DNA of 64,000 nt from Pseudarthrobacter siccitolerans (GTDB lineage Bacteria > Actinomycetota > Actinomycetes > Actinomycetales > Micrococcaceae), in NCBI RefSeq assembly GCF_001046895.1, contig NZ_CAQI01000041.1, positions 1 through 64,000 on the forward strand. The letters are read 5' to 3'. How positions within the stretch are numbered: position 1 is the stretch's first letter; each line of letters opens with the position of its first letter. Positions 45,995 to 55,008 of the stretch are shown piece after piece. The notes under the pieces were generated by a model. It had not been told where the DNA came from. It searched no databases and saw only the letters and a list, made by a program, of their open reading frames with translations. The translations under genes and the position numbers were made by a program.

Positions 45995-47859
45995 AAGCTG
46001 GTCACCAGTTCGCCGAGTACCTCTTCGAGCCGGGTCGGATCGGTGGCGTCGTAGTAGTGCGCACCGCTGGCCTTGGCGATTTGCAGCAGAGTGGGGACGT
46101 CGGCGTCGGGTCCGTAGGCGAGCGTAAAGACAAGCACCGGCGTCGAGTGGTTCTGATGGCTCAGCTGTTCTGAGAGCCCGCCGAGGTCTCCCGGGTGGCG
46201 GGTGTCGTTTTTGCCGTCACTCAGCAGCACGATGGTGTTGATGAAGGTGTCTTTGTAGTCCTTGGCCTGATCGGACGCAAAGCGGCTCACGGCTTCGAAC
46301 AGAGGCGTAGCTTCCACCGCTTGGAGCTCGCCAAGTTTGGCGACGATATCCGATTTGTTGGTCTTGAAGGGCGCCACCGGACTGACGACTCCGGGCTGCA
46401 GGGGTCCGTCGCCTTCATGGGAGAAGGCGGCCAGTCCAATTTCGTCATCCCCCGTGAAATGGTCCAGTGCTTTCAGCACGGCATCTTTGGCCCGCTGCAA
46501 CTTGGTGACTCCGGGTTCCTGCACCATGGAGTCCGAGACATCCAGCAGGAACAAGGCCCTGGCCCGTTTGCGCACCTCGGGGAAGCTGTCCTGCATGGCC
46601 ACCAAAGCCTCCGCCTTGGGCAGTGGCAGCGGCTGGAGCGTCCGGGCGTACCGTCCGGTTTCTGCCACCCCGGCGTCCAGGTTGCCTTGGATGCTCCGGT
46701 ACCCCGAGGCCTGGACAACGTATTGGCCCTGCTCTGTCACGGCGAAGGCAAGGAAGTCCCGGGCTGCAAGGCGCTGCTGGTTCCCCACCCAATCTCCCTC
46801 AAGGATTGCCGCCGGGTTGTCCGCCACGTGCACGCCGTCCTGCGGGTAGATTGCCCTGAGGGGCTCCTTGGGCGCGGGCCCGGGTTTTTTCGTTTTTCCG
46901 TCCTCGCTGACTACGCCCCGGTTGTAGTCCCAGACTGATTTCTCATCCACGATCACAGCGGAGAGGAACTCGGAAACGCTCCCCGCGTTGTCAGCCTCCC
47001 TGGCGTGCCACAGGAAATGCTCCGGGGTGGCCATGTAGTGGCTGGTTCCCAGTTCCACGGCGCGCACCTTCTCCACCAGGGACGGCGCTTCCAGGTCCGT
47101 ACCGTCCAGGCCGCCCACGCTGCCGCCGGCGGCACCGTAAGACGCAGCCAGGGCCATAAGGCCCGAGGTCGAGACGAGCGGGCTGGCTTTGCCGAACTTG
47201 AATTTCCCCCAGTCGCCGTGGCCGAGGCGCTCCCAGACGTCCTGCTCACCAGCCATCTTGAAGACGTCAGACCACGACGGCGGATCGGTATCCCAGCCGA
47301 GGGTACTTGTCATGGTCTCCGGCATCGCGACGACGATCGCACTGCGGGCGATGCTGGTTCCTTCCTCCGGGACAGGGCTGCCGGCGGCAGCTTTCCTGGC
47401 GATATGTAACCAGGCGGAGGAGTCGGGCAGCCAGATGGCGGGTTTGTCAGCGGACGCAGTGCCGGGGAACCGGGCGGCCACTTTGCTGGCTGCGGCTCCC
47501 GAGGTTTCCTGCGTCACCGCCGGCGTCACACACTTGCCGTCCACGCTGCGGGGCTTCGCCGCGTACTCGGATGCCAGGGCGCGGACCATGTCGGCGTTCT
47601 CCAGCGACGTGAGGATGGTCAAGGGAATGCAGGGCGAGGCCCCGGCGGCGGCAGCAGGAGAGTCCTGCGCCAAGGGTTCGCCTGCCGGGGGTGGGTTGCC
47701 ATCCCCGCCCGAGGTGCCGCCCTCACCTGAGCCGCCGGGAAAGATCACCACCCGCAGCAGGAATCCGCCGCCCACAATAAGGAGCGCCACGGCGGCCGCC
47801 GCGGCCACCCAGATCCAGCGCGGATAACTCACGTCAGATGCTGCGTGCCGGCGGCCCAT
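45991..47859 (-). CDS. Membrane-anchored solute-binding/VWA hybrid protein
   Basis: A 622-residue protein from ATG 47859, behind an AAAGGA site. A membrane helix at about residues 17-37 is followed by a glycine/proline linker. An extracellular solute-binding-like domain (about 75-410) follows, with LTSLENADMVRALASEY and SGLMALAASYG. The C-terminal VWA domain (about 430-620) carries an intact metal motif, LLDVSDSM, and TIVLLSDGKND. The solute-binding plus VWA layout resembles substrate-binding/VWA proteins seen in actinobacteria. No transporter partner is adjacent. Confidence 0.83.
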   Translation of the reverse strand: MGRRHAASDVSYPRWIWVAAAAAVALLIVGGGFLLRVVIFPGGSGEGGTSGGDGNPPPAGEPLAQDSPAAAAGASPCIPLTILTSLENADMVRALASEYAAKPRSVDGKCVTPAVTQETSGAAASKVAARFPGTASADKPAIWLPDSSAWLHIARKAAAGSPVPEEGTSIARSAIVVAMPETMTSTLGWDTDPPSWSDVFKMAGEQDVWERLGHGDWGKFKFGKASPLVSTSGLMALAASYGAAGGSVGGLDGTDLEAPSLVEKVRAVELGTSHYMATPEHFLWHAREADNAGSVSEFLSAVIVDEKSVWDYNRGVVSEDGKTKKPGPAPKEPLRAIYPQDGVHVADNPAAILEGDWVGNQQRLAARDFLAFAVTEQGQYVVQASGYRSIQGNLDAGVAETGRYARTLQPLPLPKAEALVAMQDSFPEVRKRARALFLLDVSDSMVQEPGVTKLQRAKDAVLKALDHFTGDDEIGLAAFSHEGDGPLQPGVVSPVAPFKTNKSDIVAKLGELQAVEATPLFEAVSRFASDQAKDYKDTFINTIVLLSDGKNDTRHPGDLGGLSEQLSHQNHSTPVLVFTLAYGPDADVPTLLQIAKASGAHYYDATDPTRLEEVLGELVTSF

Positions 47860-48062
47860 GCTCGTTTCCTTTGAAATCCGCCCGGTTTCCCGGAATGAAC
47901 ACAATGATGAAACTGGCCCGCGGCACTCACACCGCGGGTGCGCCTAGCCCCCCGCCCGGATGCCCCCGCAACTGGATACGCATTTTGAGGATAACCCCGG
48001 CGGGGGCGATGTGAGTGTTGAGTTACAGATATTTGATGGAATTTTGTGGGTCCGGGAACCCC
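47860..48062. other. Promoter-side gap of the VWA hybrid
   Basis: About 200 bp with no gene. A short inverted repeat, CCCGCGG and CCGCGGG around 47918-47939, may be a regulatory or hairpin element. The VWA hybrid promoter must lie here. Confidence 0.4.
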
Positions 48063-48299
48063 TCACCCGCGGACCTTCCTGACGCTGAGTCTGCGCCGCC
48101 CTGCCGGCGTGCTGCCCGTCGGCCTGCGGACGCGGCGCCAAGGCCTGTGGACATGGCCGCCATCGGCGGACTCCGGAGCCGAAGCCACCACCGAGGATCC
48201 CCTCCTGCGGCGGCGCAATCGGAGGAGTACGAATACCGTCAGCCCCAGCCAGGCGATCGCCGCAGCCAAAACCAGCAACACTGCCGGGATGGTATCCAT
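48063..48299 (-). CDS. Small membrane protein (78 aa)
   Basis: A 78-residue protein with one N-terminal helix (MDTIPAVLLVLAAAIAWLGL, continuing to VFVLLRL) and a highly basic cytoplasmic tail (RRRRRG, RKVRG). ATG 48299 has only a weak ribosome site, and TTG 48305 is also possible. The strong hydrophobic-then-basic topology argues for a real product. Function unknown. Confidence 0.55.
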   Translation of the reverse strand: MDTIPAVLLVLAAAIAWLGLTVFVLLRLRRRRRGSSVVASAPESADGGHVHRPWRRVRRPTGSTPAGRRRLSVRKVRG

Positions 48300-48415
48300 G
48301 ATCAAGTGTAGGAGCGGGGCCGCGGGGATGGCTTACCCGTTTTTCGGCGTGGCAACTACGCAGTCAGCCCCTAATGTGAGCCGCGGGTACCCGCTTCAGG
48401 CACGCTCATACTGCT

Positions 48416-49966
48416 TCAGCAGCCGACGACGGCGAGCGCCGCCAGGTGCGCGCCCTCACCTTCGGCGAAGACCGCCAGCGCCGTGCTCGCCGCAGCGGGG
48501 AACACCAGGTCGGTAATGGTGGCGAGCCCGTCCTGGGCGAAGACCTCCACGGAGCAGCGGTCAAGGTAGATCCGCAGCCGCAGCCGGCCTTCCTGCAAGG
48601 GCACTGCCACGCGTTCAACAGAGGGGAAAGTCCCGTGGAAAGATACGTGCCCCGACTCGCGCCGGTCCAGATAAAGCACTCCCGCGGCAACGTCGTAGGT
48701 GAGGAGCGTTCGCTCGTCGCCCTCACCTCCGGCCCGGACCACCAGCCCCACAGTGTCCGCGGTACCGGGCTCGAACTCCACATCAATCCGCGCTACGGCT
48801 GCAGTGGCAGGAAGCTCAAGGACGCCAGGCGCCAGGGACTGCGGCCCGAGTTGGAAGATCGCTGATTCGGACCCCGAAAACGGGTCGACGGCCTCCTGCA
48901 GCAGCACCACCTGCCCGTCCACCCGGGCGAGGCAGACTTCCCGGGGCAGGGACATGGCGCTGCGCCAGTCCCCGGTGGGCGTGGATCCGGCATAGTCCCA
49001 GTTGTTCATCCAGCCGATCATGATCCGGCGGCCGTCCGGCGCGTTGCTGAACGAGACGGTAGCGTAGTAATCACGCCCCCAGTCCAGCCAGCCGTAGTCC
49101 CGCATCCGGCTGCCATCCTGTTGGAGGCCCTCCGTGACGGTGGACTCGGACCGGAACGTCACGCCGTCGAACCCGCCCAGGAAGTACTGCCCGGCTGACC
49201 CGCCGGCCACCCCTCCCGGGTTGAGGTTCACGATGAGGACCCACTTCGTGTCTTCAGGATCACCGTCCACGGGCAGCTCGAAGAGGTCCGGGCACTCCCA
49301 TACCCCGCCGGTGGCGTTGGCGGGCCCGAAAGTGCTCAAGTGCTCCCAGGCCACAAGGTCCGCAGACTTGTACAGCACCACCTGGCGCTGCACTGCCTCC
49401 ACGGCGACCATCACCCAGTAACTGCCGGCTCCGCCGTCGTACCAAAAAACCTTGGGGTCGCGGAAGTCCGCGGACGCGCGGTCCAGGACGGGATTGCCCT
49501 GGTACTTCGTCCACGTCCTTCCCTCGTCCAGGCTGTAGGCGAGGGACTGCGCCTGCCGGCCCGCCAGCGGTGAGGCGGCACTGTACGCGCTGGTGTAGAT
49601 AGCCACCAGCGGGGGAGTGGCCGCCGTACCAAGCCCGCTGGTGTTGTGCTCATCAAATACCGCGGAGCCGGAGAAAATCGCCTCGGACCCGTCGCAGGGG
49701 ATGGCCACGGGCTGCTCGTCCCAGTGGAGCAGGTCCCGGGAGGTGGCGTGGCCCCAGGACATGTTGCCCCAGTCCGGGCCGAATGGGTTGTGCTGGTAGA
49801 AGAGATGGTAGGTGCCGTTGAGGTACACCAGCCCGTTGGGGTCGTTGAGCCAGTTGCGTTCGGCGGTGTAATGGAACTCCGGGCGGAACGGATCGATGAC
49901 GGGAACCGCCAGGGCATCCGGAACCGCTACCGCGGCAGGCGCGGCAGCCGTCGTCGGGAAAGTCAT
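48416..49966 (-). CDS. Glycoside hydrolase family 32 (fructan/sucrose hydrolase)
   Basis: A 516-residue beta-fructosidase. The catalytic residues of GH32 are all seen: the nucleophile in NWLNDPNGLVY (about residue 42), the transition-state stabiliser in DFRDPKVFW (about 166), and the acid/base in VWECPDLF (about 219). No signal peptide is evident, so it is probably cytoplasmic and cleaves imported sucrose or short fructans. A beta-sandwich C-terminal domain is present. It lies two bases after the permease and is the last gene of the LacI-controlled operon. Confidence 0.93.
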   Translation of the reverse strand: MTFPTTAAAPAAVAVPDALAVPVIDPFRPEFHYTAERNWLNDPNGLVYLNGTYHLFYQHNPFGPDWGNMSWGHATSRDLLHWDEQPVAIPCDGSEAIFSGSAVFDEHNTSGLGTAATPPLVAIYTSAYSAASPLAGRQAQSLAYSLDEGRTWTKYQGNPVLDRASADFRDPKVFWYDGGAGSYWVMVAVEAVQRQVVLYKSADLVAWEHLSTFGPANATGGVWECPDLFELPVDGDPEDTKWVLIVNLNPGGVAGGSAGQYFLGGFDGVTFRSESTVTEGLQQDGSRMRDYGWLDWGRDYYATVSFSNAPDGRRIMIGWMNNWDYAGSTPTGDWRSAMSLPREVCLARVDGQVVLLQEAVDPFSGSESAIFQLGPQSLAPGVLELPATAAVARIDVEFEPGTADTVGLVVRAGGEGDERTLLTYDVAAGVLYLDRRESGHVSFHGTFPSVERVAVPLQEGRLRLRIYLDRCSVEVFAQDGLATITDLVFPAAASTALAVFAEGEGAHLAALAVVGC

Positions 49967-49968
49967 GG

Positions 49969-50856
49969 TCAGCCTTTCACGCCGCTGGAGGCGATGCTGT
50001 TGATAAAGGACTTCTGGAAGGCAATGAAGAGGATCACCACGGGAACGGTGATCAGCGAGGCGTAGGCCATCACTTCGCCCCAGGAGACATTGAGCTGGAA
50101 AAAGTACTGGATGCCGATCATCACGGGCCGCAGTTCCTCGGACTGGACCACCATGAGCGGCCAGAGGTAGGAGTTCCAGGCGGGCAGGAAGGTCAGGATG
50201 GCTACTGTGGCCGTGGCGGGGCCTGCCAGGGGCATGACCACCTGCCGGTAGATCTTGAACCAGCCTGCACCGTCGATCCGTGCTGCTTCGTCCAGTTCCT
50301 TGGGGATGGATTCAAAGTACTGGTGGTACAGGTAGATGGAGAACGCGTTGGCAATGAACGGGATGATCTGGACCTGGTAGGTGTCCAGCCAGCCCTTTGA
50401 GAACTCCAGGCTGAAGCCGTCGAGCTCAAAGTAGGGCAGTTGGTTGACCCACCACACCAGGGGCAGCGCGAGGGTCTGGAACGGGACAATCAGCGTGGCC
50501 AGGATGGCGCCGAAGACGATCCGCTTGCCACGGACCTCCATGCGGGAGAGGGCGAAGGCGCACAGGCTGTTGATGAAGATGCCCAGCACCACCGTCACTG
50601 CGGACACCCCGATGGAGTTGATCATGAACCGGGCGGCGGGCACCCGGTCGAACACTGCGGCGTAGTTATCGAGTGAGATGTTCCCGATGGGCAGGAAGGC
50701 CGCCACGGAGGACATGTCACCGAAAATCTGCTGGTCCGGTTTGAGGGAGGACACCAGCATGAACACGATGGGGAAAACTGCGACGGCGGCGAACAGGATG
50801 CGCACAGCCATGGTTCCGAAGCTCCCCAGCTTCGCGGATTTGAGGGTCTGCAGCAT
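49969..50856 (-). CDS. Carbohydrate ABC transporter permease (MalG type)
   Basis: A 295-residue membrane protein with about six helices and an EAA loop, KELDEAARIDGAGWFKIYRQ near residue 190. It starts one base after the stop of the MalF-type permease gene. With that protein it forms the channel of the fructan/sucrose importer. No ATPase gene is present. Confidence 0.92.
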   Translation of the reverse strand: MLQTLKSAKLGSFGTMAVRILFAAVAVFPIVFMLVSSLKPDQQIFGDMSSVAAFLPIGNISLDNYAAVFDRVPAARFMINSIGVSAVTVVLGIFINSLCAFALSRMEVRGKRIVFGAILATLIVPFQTLALPLVWWVNQLPYFELDGFSLEFSKGWLDTYQVQIIPFIANAFSIYLYHQYFESIPKELDEAARIDGAGWFKIYRQVVMPLAGPATATVAILTFLPAWNSYLWPLMVVQSEELRPVMIGIQYFFQLNVSWGEVMAYASLITVPVVILFIAFQKSFINSIASSGVKG

Positions 50857-50857
50857 G

Positions 50858-51826
50858 TCAGTCCTTCTCTCGGGTCAGGTAGCGCTGCACCGCGGAAATC
50901 AGCAGCACCAGGACGAAGAATACGAGCGAGATGGCCGAGGCGTAGGAGGTTTCCTGCTGCTTGAATCCGGACCGGACTGCCTCGTAGATGACGGTGGTGG
51001 TGGAATCCAGGGGGCCGCCCTGGGTCATCACGCTGACCTGGTCAAAAAGTCCCAGCGCCTGGATGGTGATGGTGACCAGCACCAGGCTGCGGGTGTGCTT
51101 CAGGCCCGGCCATGTCACATAGCGGAACTGGTGCCAGCGGCTGGCGCCGTCCAGCTGCGCGGCTTCGTACAGTTCACCGGAGATGCTCTGCAGTCCGGCC
51201 AGCCAGATGATCATGTGGAACCCCGCTGCCTGCCAGATGGACAGGGCGATGATGGCCGGCATGGCGGTGGCCGGGTCGTTGAGCCAGTCGGCGCCCTGGA
51301 TGAGCCCGAAGCTGAACGTGGAGAGGATTTCGTTGATCAGGCCTTCGCGGCGGTACATGAACATCCAGAGCAGTGACACCACCACCATGGACGTGACCAC
51401 GGGCAGGAAGTAGAGGGTGCGAAAGAAGTTGACGCCGCGGAACTTCTTGTTGATCAGCAGGGCCATCGCCAAGGCAAGAGCGGACTGCACCGGCACTACG
51501 ACCACCGCAAAGTACGTCACGTTCAGCAGGGCCCGCCAGAACGTGGGGTCGGTGAAGAGCCGGGCAAAGTTGTCTGCCCCCACAAATTCCACAGGCCGCG
51601 GGGAGATCAGGCGCGCGTTGGTGAAGGCCAGGCCGAAGCCCAGGATGGCCGGCAGGAACACAAACAACAGGAGCAGAACGGCGGCGGGGGTGATCATGCC
51701 CCAACCGCTCAGCTGTTCGCGGAGGAAACCGGGGCGGGGGCGGCGGCGCCGGGCGGGACCGCTGCTTTTCCCGGCTTGGGCCGCAACCGCCTGTGGCGGA
51801 CGGGTGGGAAGTGGGCTGAGGGTCAT
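50858..51826 (-). CDS. Carbohydrate ABC transporter permease (MalF type)
   Basis: A 322-residue membrane protein with a basic, proline-rich cytoplasmic N terminus of about 40 residues and six helices. The EAA loop is SGELYEAAQLDGASRWHQFR near residue 220. A 15-bp hairpin separates it from the binding-protein gene upstream, a common device for making more binding protein than permease. Confidence 0.92.
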   Translation of the reverse strand: MTLSPLPTRPPQAVAAQAGKSSGPARRRRPRPGFLREQLSGWGMITPAAVLLLLFVFLPAILGFGLAFTNARLISPRPVEFVGADNFARLFTDPTFWRALLNVTYFAVVVVPVQSALALAMALLINKKFRGVNFFRTLYFLPVVTSMVVVSLLWMFMYRREGLINEILSTFSFGLIQGADWLNDPATAMPAIIALSIWQAAGFHMIIWLAGLQSISGELYEAAQLDGASRWHQFRYVTWPGLKHTRSLVLVTITIQALGLFDQVSVMTQGGPLDSTTTVIYEAVRSGFKQQETSYASAISLVFFVLVLLISAVQRYLTREKD

Positions 51827-51849
51827 GAAAGTCTCCTTGACAGGACCTG

Positions 51850-51890
51850 GGGTACGACGACGGCGGCACTCGCCGGCCGTCGTCGTACCC
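51850..51890 (-). terminator. Intergenic hairpin between binding protein and permease
   Basis: A perfect 15-bp stem (51850-51864 with 51876-51890) encloses an 11-base loop and lacks a T run in the reading direction. It is more likely an mRNA-stabilising or attenuating element than a full terminator, as between malE and malF. Confidence 0.6.
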
Positions 51891-51901
51891 GGGATCTCCG
51901 G

Positions 51902-53197
51902 CTATTTCTGGTAGCCGCCGTTGGACTTGATGTTGGCGTCAATCGCCTTGGCTGCCTTGTCCAGCGCGCCCTGCGGATCCGCTCCGGCAAGGATGTCCTG
52001 GGTTGCCTTGCCGAATTCGGTGGCGATGAAGGGGTAAGCGGGGGTTTCCGGCCGCATCACGGCGTAGTTGCGGGAGAACTCCATGAAGATACGGTTGGCA
52101 CCGCCCTCGGCAAACGCCGGGATCAGGGCCGCGGCTTCATCAGTGGCGGGGATGCCTCCCGTTGCCTTGATGACTGAAGCCACGTTTTCCGGCTTGAGGG
52201 AATAGGACAGGTAGTCCATCGCGGCATCGGTATTGTTGCAGCCGCTGGTGACGCCCCACTGCCAGGAAGCGCCGCCGATCTTGGGACCGTTGCCCAGGTC
52301 CACCGTGGGCATAACCACCAGTTCATCTCCCAGCGCCTCACGGGCTTTGTCCCCGGCCCAGGAACCGGTGTAGAGGAGGCCGCTCTTGTTGTTCAGGAAG
52401 TCCTGGGTGGAGTCTTTCCCGCTCTTGGTCGCCATGAAGCCCTGGTCCGCCAGTCCGCGGAACCATTTGGCCCATTCGACAGCCTTGTCGCCATTAAGGG
52501 CTCCGTTAGCCGACTGGTAATCCGTGCGGTTGACCAGGTCTCCGCCGAAGGACTGCAGGAACGGCGAGTACGCATAGGGCAGCCATTCGCCCGTGCCGGC
52601 AGTACCCATGTCCAACGGGTAATCCCATTTGCCCAGCGCCTTGAGTTTGGTCAGCGCGTCCTGGAACTCGTCCTTCGTCCACGGCTTCTCAATGGTGGCG
52701 ACGCGGACGCCCGCCGCGGCGAGATCGGATTTGCGGGCAAACATGGACAAGGCAACGTCGCCGTACCCAACCGCATAGGTCTCGCCCTGCCACTTGGCAA
52801 CGGTGCTGGGGAGATTCTTGGAAAGATCGGCGGACAGTTTCAGGGGGGTGAGGTACTGCGCCCACGCCCAGTTGGGAACGTTGGGCCCGTCGATGTCCAC
52901 GATGCAGGGGAGGTTTCCGGCCGACGCCGCCCCGACGACGGAATCGTTGTAGGACTCCTGCGGGAAAGCCTGCACCTTGATCTGCGCCTTCGCACCGCTG
53001 CTTTTGTTGTAGGAGTCCACGATGGCCTGGGTCGCCGCCAGTTCCGCGGGGTTTCCGGCGGCGTGGGTCCACATGGTGATTTCGTTCGGGCCTTCGGTGG
53101 TGGACGAGGAGCTGCCTTTGCCGCAGCCGGCGAGGGTGGCAGTGAGGGCGGCTGCGGCTATGCTGGTCGCCAGGATCTTTGTGAACTTCTTGTTCAT
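51902..53197 (-). CDS. Sugar-binding lipoprotein of ABC transporter
   Basis: A 431-residue family 1 extracellular solute-binding protein with a signal peptide ending in the lipobox LAGC (residues 22-25) and a serine-rich linker. The mature protein has NEITMWTHAAGNPAELAAT and the sugar-cleft region DVALSMFARKSDLAAAGV. It probably binds sucrose or fructo-oligosaccharides, judging from the GH32 enzyme in the same operon. It is downstream of lacI with a 127-bp gap that holds a hairpin. Confidence 0.92.
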   Translation of the reverse strand: MNKKFTKILATSIAAAALTATLAGCGKGSSSSTTEGPNEITMWTHAAGNPAELAATQAIVDSYNKSSGAKAQIKVQAFPQESYNDSVVGAASAGNLPCIVDIDGPNVPNWAWAQYLTPLKLSADLSKNLPSTVAKWQGETYAVGYGDVALSMFARKSDLAAAGVRVATIEKPWTKDEFQDALTKLKALGKWDYPLDMGTAGTGEWLPYAYSPFLQSFGGDLVNRTDYQSANGALNGDKAVEWAKWFRGLADQGFMATKSGKDSTQDFLNNKSGLLYTGSWAGDKAREALGDELVVMPTVDLGNGPKIGGASWQWGVTSGCNNTDAAMDYLSYSLKPENVASVIKATGGIPATDEAAALIPAFAEGGANRIFMEFSRNYAVMRPETPAYPFIATEFGKATQDILAGADPQGALDKAAKAIDANIKSNGGYQK

Positions 53198-53242
53198 GGG
53201 TCAGTCTTTCTGTTTGGACAGGGTGATTGATGGGGTCCTGCT

Positions 53243-53279
53243 GGGAACGCGGCCGCTGCAACGGCTGCGTTCCCTTTTT
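53243..53279 (+). terminator. Hairpin between lacI-type gene and binding-protein gene
   Basis: A 13-bp stem (53243-53255 with 53262-53274, one G-T pair) is followed by five T on the plus strand. The flanking genes are on the minus strand, where no T run follows the stem. It is therefore probably a leader or processing hairpin rather than a terminator of the operon. Confidence 0.5.
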
Positions 53280-53324
53280 CCGGGAAAGGTTTCGGGGCTG
53301 TGCCTGGTGCGGTACAGCCCTGGT

Positions 53325-54347
53325 TCAGTGTTTCGGTGGAGCGACCGAATCCCGCTGTACAAGCGGGCAGGCCACCTTCCGGTGCACCCGTGGTGCGTCG
53401 GGGTTCTCGAGTTCGTCGAGGAGTTTCAGGACAGCCCACCGGCCCATTTCGTAGTGGGGAAGGGCCATCGTGGACAGGCCCGGCCAGAGGCCGTCTGCGA
53501 TGAGTTCGAGGTTGTCGACGCCGACAATTGAGACATCGGACGGAACCTTCAGGCCAAGGTGGCCGGCCGCCTGGTAGGCGCCCATGGCCATTTGGTCGCT
53601 GAAGCAGAACAGGGCGGTGGGCTTTTCCGCAGCGGACAGCAGCTTCAGTGCCGCTTCCCGTCCGCCGGCGGTGCTGGGCCGGCTGGTCACTAGGCTATCC
53701 TCGGGCAGCTGCAGGCCGTGGCGGGCCAGCCCGGTGCGGAAACCCTCGAGCCGCCCGTGGGCGGCCGGGATGTCGTCCTCGTTGTTGATCATGGCGATCC
53801 GGCGGTGGCCGGCCGTGACCAGGAGTTCTGCAGCGGATTCACCGGCGCCGAACTCATCAGGCACCACTGAGGACAACTCCGGTTTGTCGGAGGTGGCGTC
53901 CAGCACGATGGTGGGCATCGACTGCAGCTCCGCAGGAATGGACACCTGCTGGTTGTACATGCGGGCGTAGATCACGCCGTCCACCTGGTGCTGCTGCAGC
54001 GCGCTGATTTCCTGCCGCTCCAGTTCGTTGTCCAGGCCCGAGTTGACCACCATCAGCAGGTGTCCGTGCTCGGAGGCGGCATCCTGTGCCCCTTGGATCA
54101 TGGCACCGGCGAAAGGGGTGGTGGTGATCTCGTCGCTGACCAGGCCGAGAATCCGGGAGCGCTGGTTGCGCAGTCCGCTTGCCAGCCGGTTGGGGGCGTA
54201 GCCGAGATTGCCGGCCACGGCTTTGATGTGCTCCACGGTCCGGGCATTGACCCGGGAGCTGTGCACGTCGCTGAGCGCATGTGACACTGTGGTCACAGAG
54301 ACGCCTGCGGCTTTCGCTACGTCCCGGATGTTCACCTTTGTCGCCAT
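53325..54347 (-). CDS. LacI family transcriptional repressor
   Basis: A 340-residue LacI-type regulator. The N-terminal helix-turn-helix is VNIRDVAKAAGVSVTTVSHA, followed by the hinge helix NRLASGLRNQ. The rest is the sugar-binding domain. ATG 54347 follows AAAGGAA. Upstream lies a promoter TTGACG-18-TATAGT with two perfect operators, so it represses its own transcript. The genes that follow on the strand make it the regulator of the fructan/sucrose operon; release by a sugar or sugar phosphate is expected. Confidence 0.93.
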   Translation of the reverse strand: MATKVNIRDVAKAAGVSVTTVSHALSDVHSSRVNARTVEHIKAVAGNLGYAPNRLASGLRNQRSRILGLVSDEITTTPFAGAMIQGAQDAASEHGHLLMVVNSGLDNELERQEISALQQHQVDGVIYARMYNQQVSIPAELQSMPTIVLDATSDKPELSSVVPDEFGAGESAAELLVTAGHRRIAMINNEDDIPAAHGRLEGFRTGLARHGLQLPEDSLVTSRPSTAGGREAALKLLSAAEKPTALFCFSDQMAMGAYQAAGHLGLKVPSDVSIVGVDNLELIADGLWPGLSTMALPHYEMGRWAVLKLLDELENPDAPRVHRKVACPLVQRDSVAPPKH

Positions 54348-54363
54348 TGACTGCGTTCCTTTG

Positions 54364-54375
54364 CAAAACGTTTTG
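54364..54375. promoter_or_regulatory. LacI-type operator, downstream copy
   Basis: CAAAACGTTTTG, a perfect 12-bp palindrome, lies downstream of the predicted transcription start, between promoter and the lacI start codon. Confidence 0.85.
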
Positions 54376-54383
54376 TATGTTGC

Positions 54384-54420
54384 TTGGATCACTATATGCA
54401 AAACGTTTTGTAGCCGTCAA
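54384..54420 (-). promoter_or_regulatory. Promoter of the LacI-fructan operon
   Basis: Reading leftward, TTGACG (54420-54415) and TATAGT (54396-54391) are separated by 18 bases, close to the sigma-70 consensus. The spacer contains one LacI operator and the other lies beyond the start. No similar operator is seen before the binding-protein gene, which suggests that this promoter serves the whole operon. Confidence 0.8.
54399..54410. promoter_or_regulatory. LacI-type operator, spacer copy
   Basis: The second CAAAACGTTTTG lies inside the -35/-10 spacer, 35 bp centre to centre from the other copy. Binding here would block RNA polymerase directly. Confidence 0.85.
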
Positions 54421-54479
54421 GGGGTAGCGCCAGGATCTGCGGTTTCCTGGGTGGGGGTGCAGCGCCGCCCGCCCCCTTC

Positions 54480-54998
54480 TTACTCCGGCCGGGAGTAGGA
54501 GGATCCCGAGGCTGTCCGTTCCAGCAGGCCAAAATCCACCAGGTAGCGGCGCAGCAGGACAACGTCGTCGGTATAGCCCAGGAGCCGTTCGTTGACCTGT
54601 CTTTCGGTCAGGATTTCGCCGGGCCCGATCGCCTCGCGGGCAATCCAGGCCAGGAGTTCCCGCCTCTCGGCCACGTTCGCCGGATATCGCTCGATCCTCC
54701 CCAGCCGCATAAAGCGGTCCACTCCGGTCTTCGCCTGGCGGCGGGGCTGTTGGGCAAGAAGATCGCGGAAAATGGCTTCCGGTGCCACCAGCCCGCCGGC
54801 GGCATTCCGTTCCACGAGGCCCGCTTCAAGCAGGGCGGCAATGGCCCGGTTTCGCCGCTGGTCCTTCGAGCCGGCAAGCACTGCCGGAAATTCTGCGCCG
54901 AGGACTATTTGCGCATAGGCGGTCCGCGCGTCAGTGTTGGCGAGAGCCGCCAGTACCCGCCGCCAGTGCGGACCGCCATATTCCGTACTCCGCGTCAT
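54480..54998 (-). CDS. DUF2087 domain-containing protein
   Basis: About 172 residues from ATG 54998. The C-terminal part, RIERYPANVAERRELLAWIA and then ILTERQVNERL...VLLRRYLVDFGLL, is the DUF2087 pattern, often joined to winged-helix regions. The N-terminal half looks like such a winged helix, so a DNA-binding role is possible. It starts ten bases after the HNH endonuclease stop, so both are one transcript. Confidence 0.8.
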   Translation of the reverse strand: MTRSTEYGGPHWRRVLAALANTDARTAYAQIVLGAEFPAVLAGSKDQRRNRAIAALLEAGLVERNAAGGLVAPEAIFRDLLAQQPRRQAKTGVDRFMRLGRIERYPANVAERRELLAWIAREAIGPGEILTERQVNERLLGYTDDVVLLRRYLVDFGLLERTASGSSYSRPE

Positions 54999-55008
54999 GC
55001 CGCCTGCC

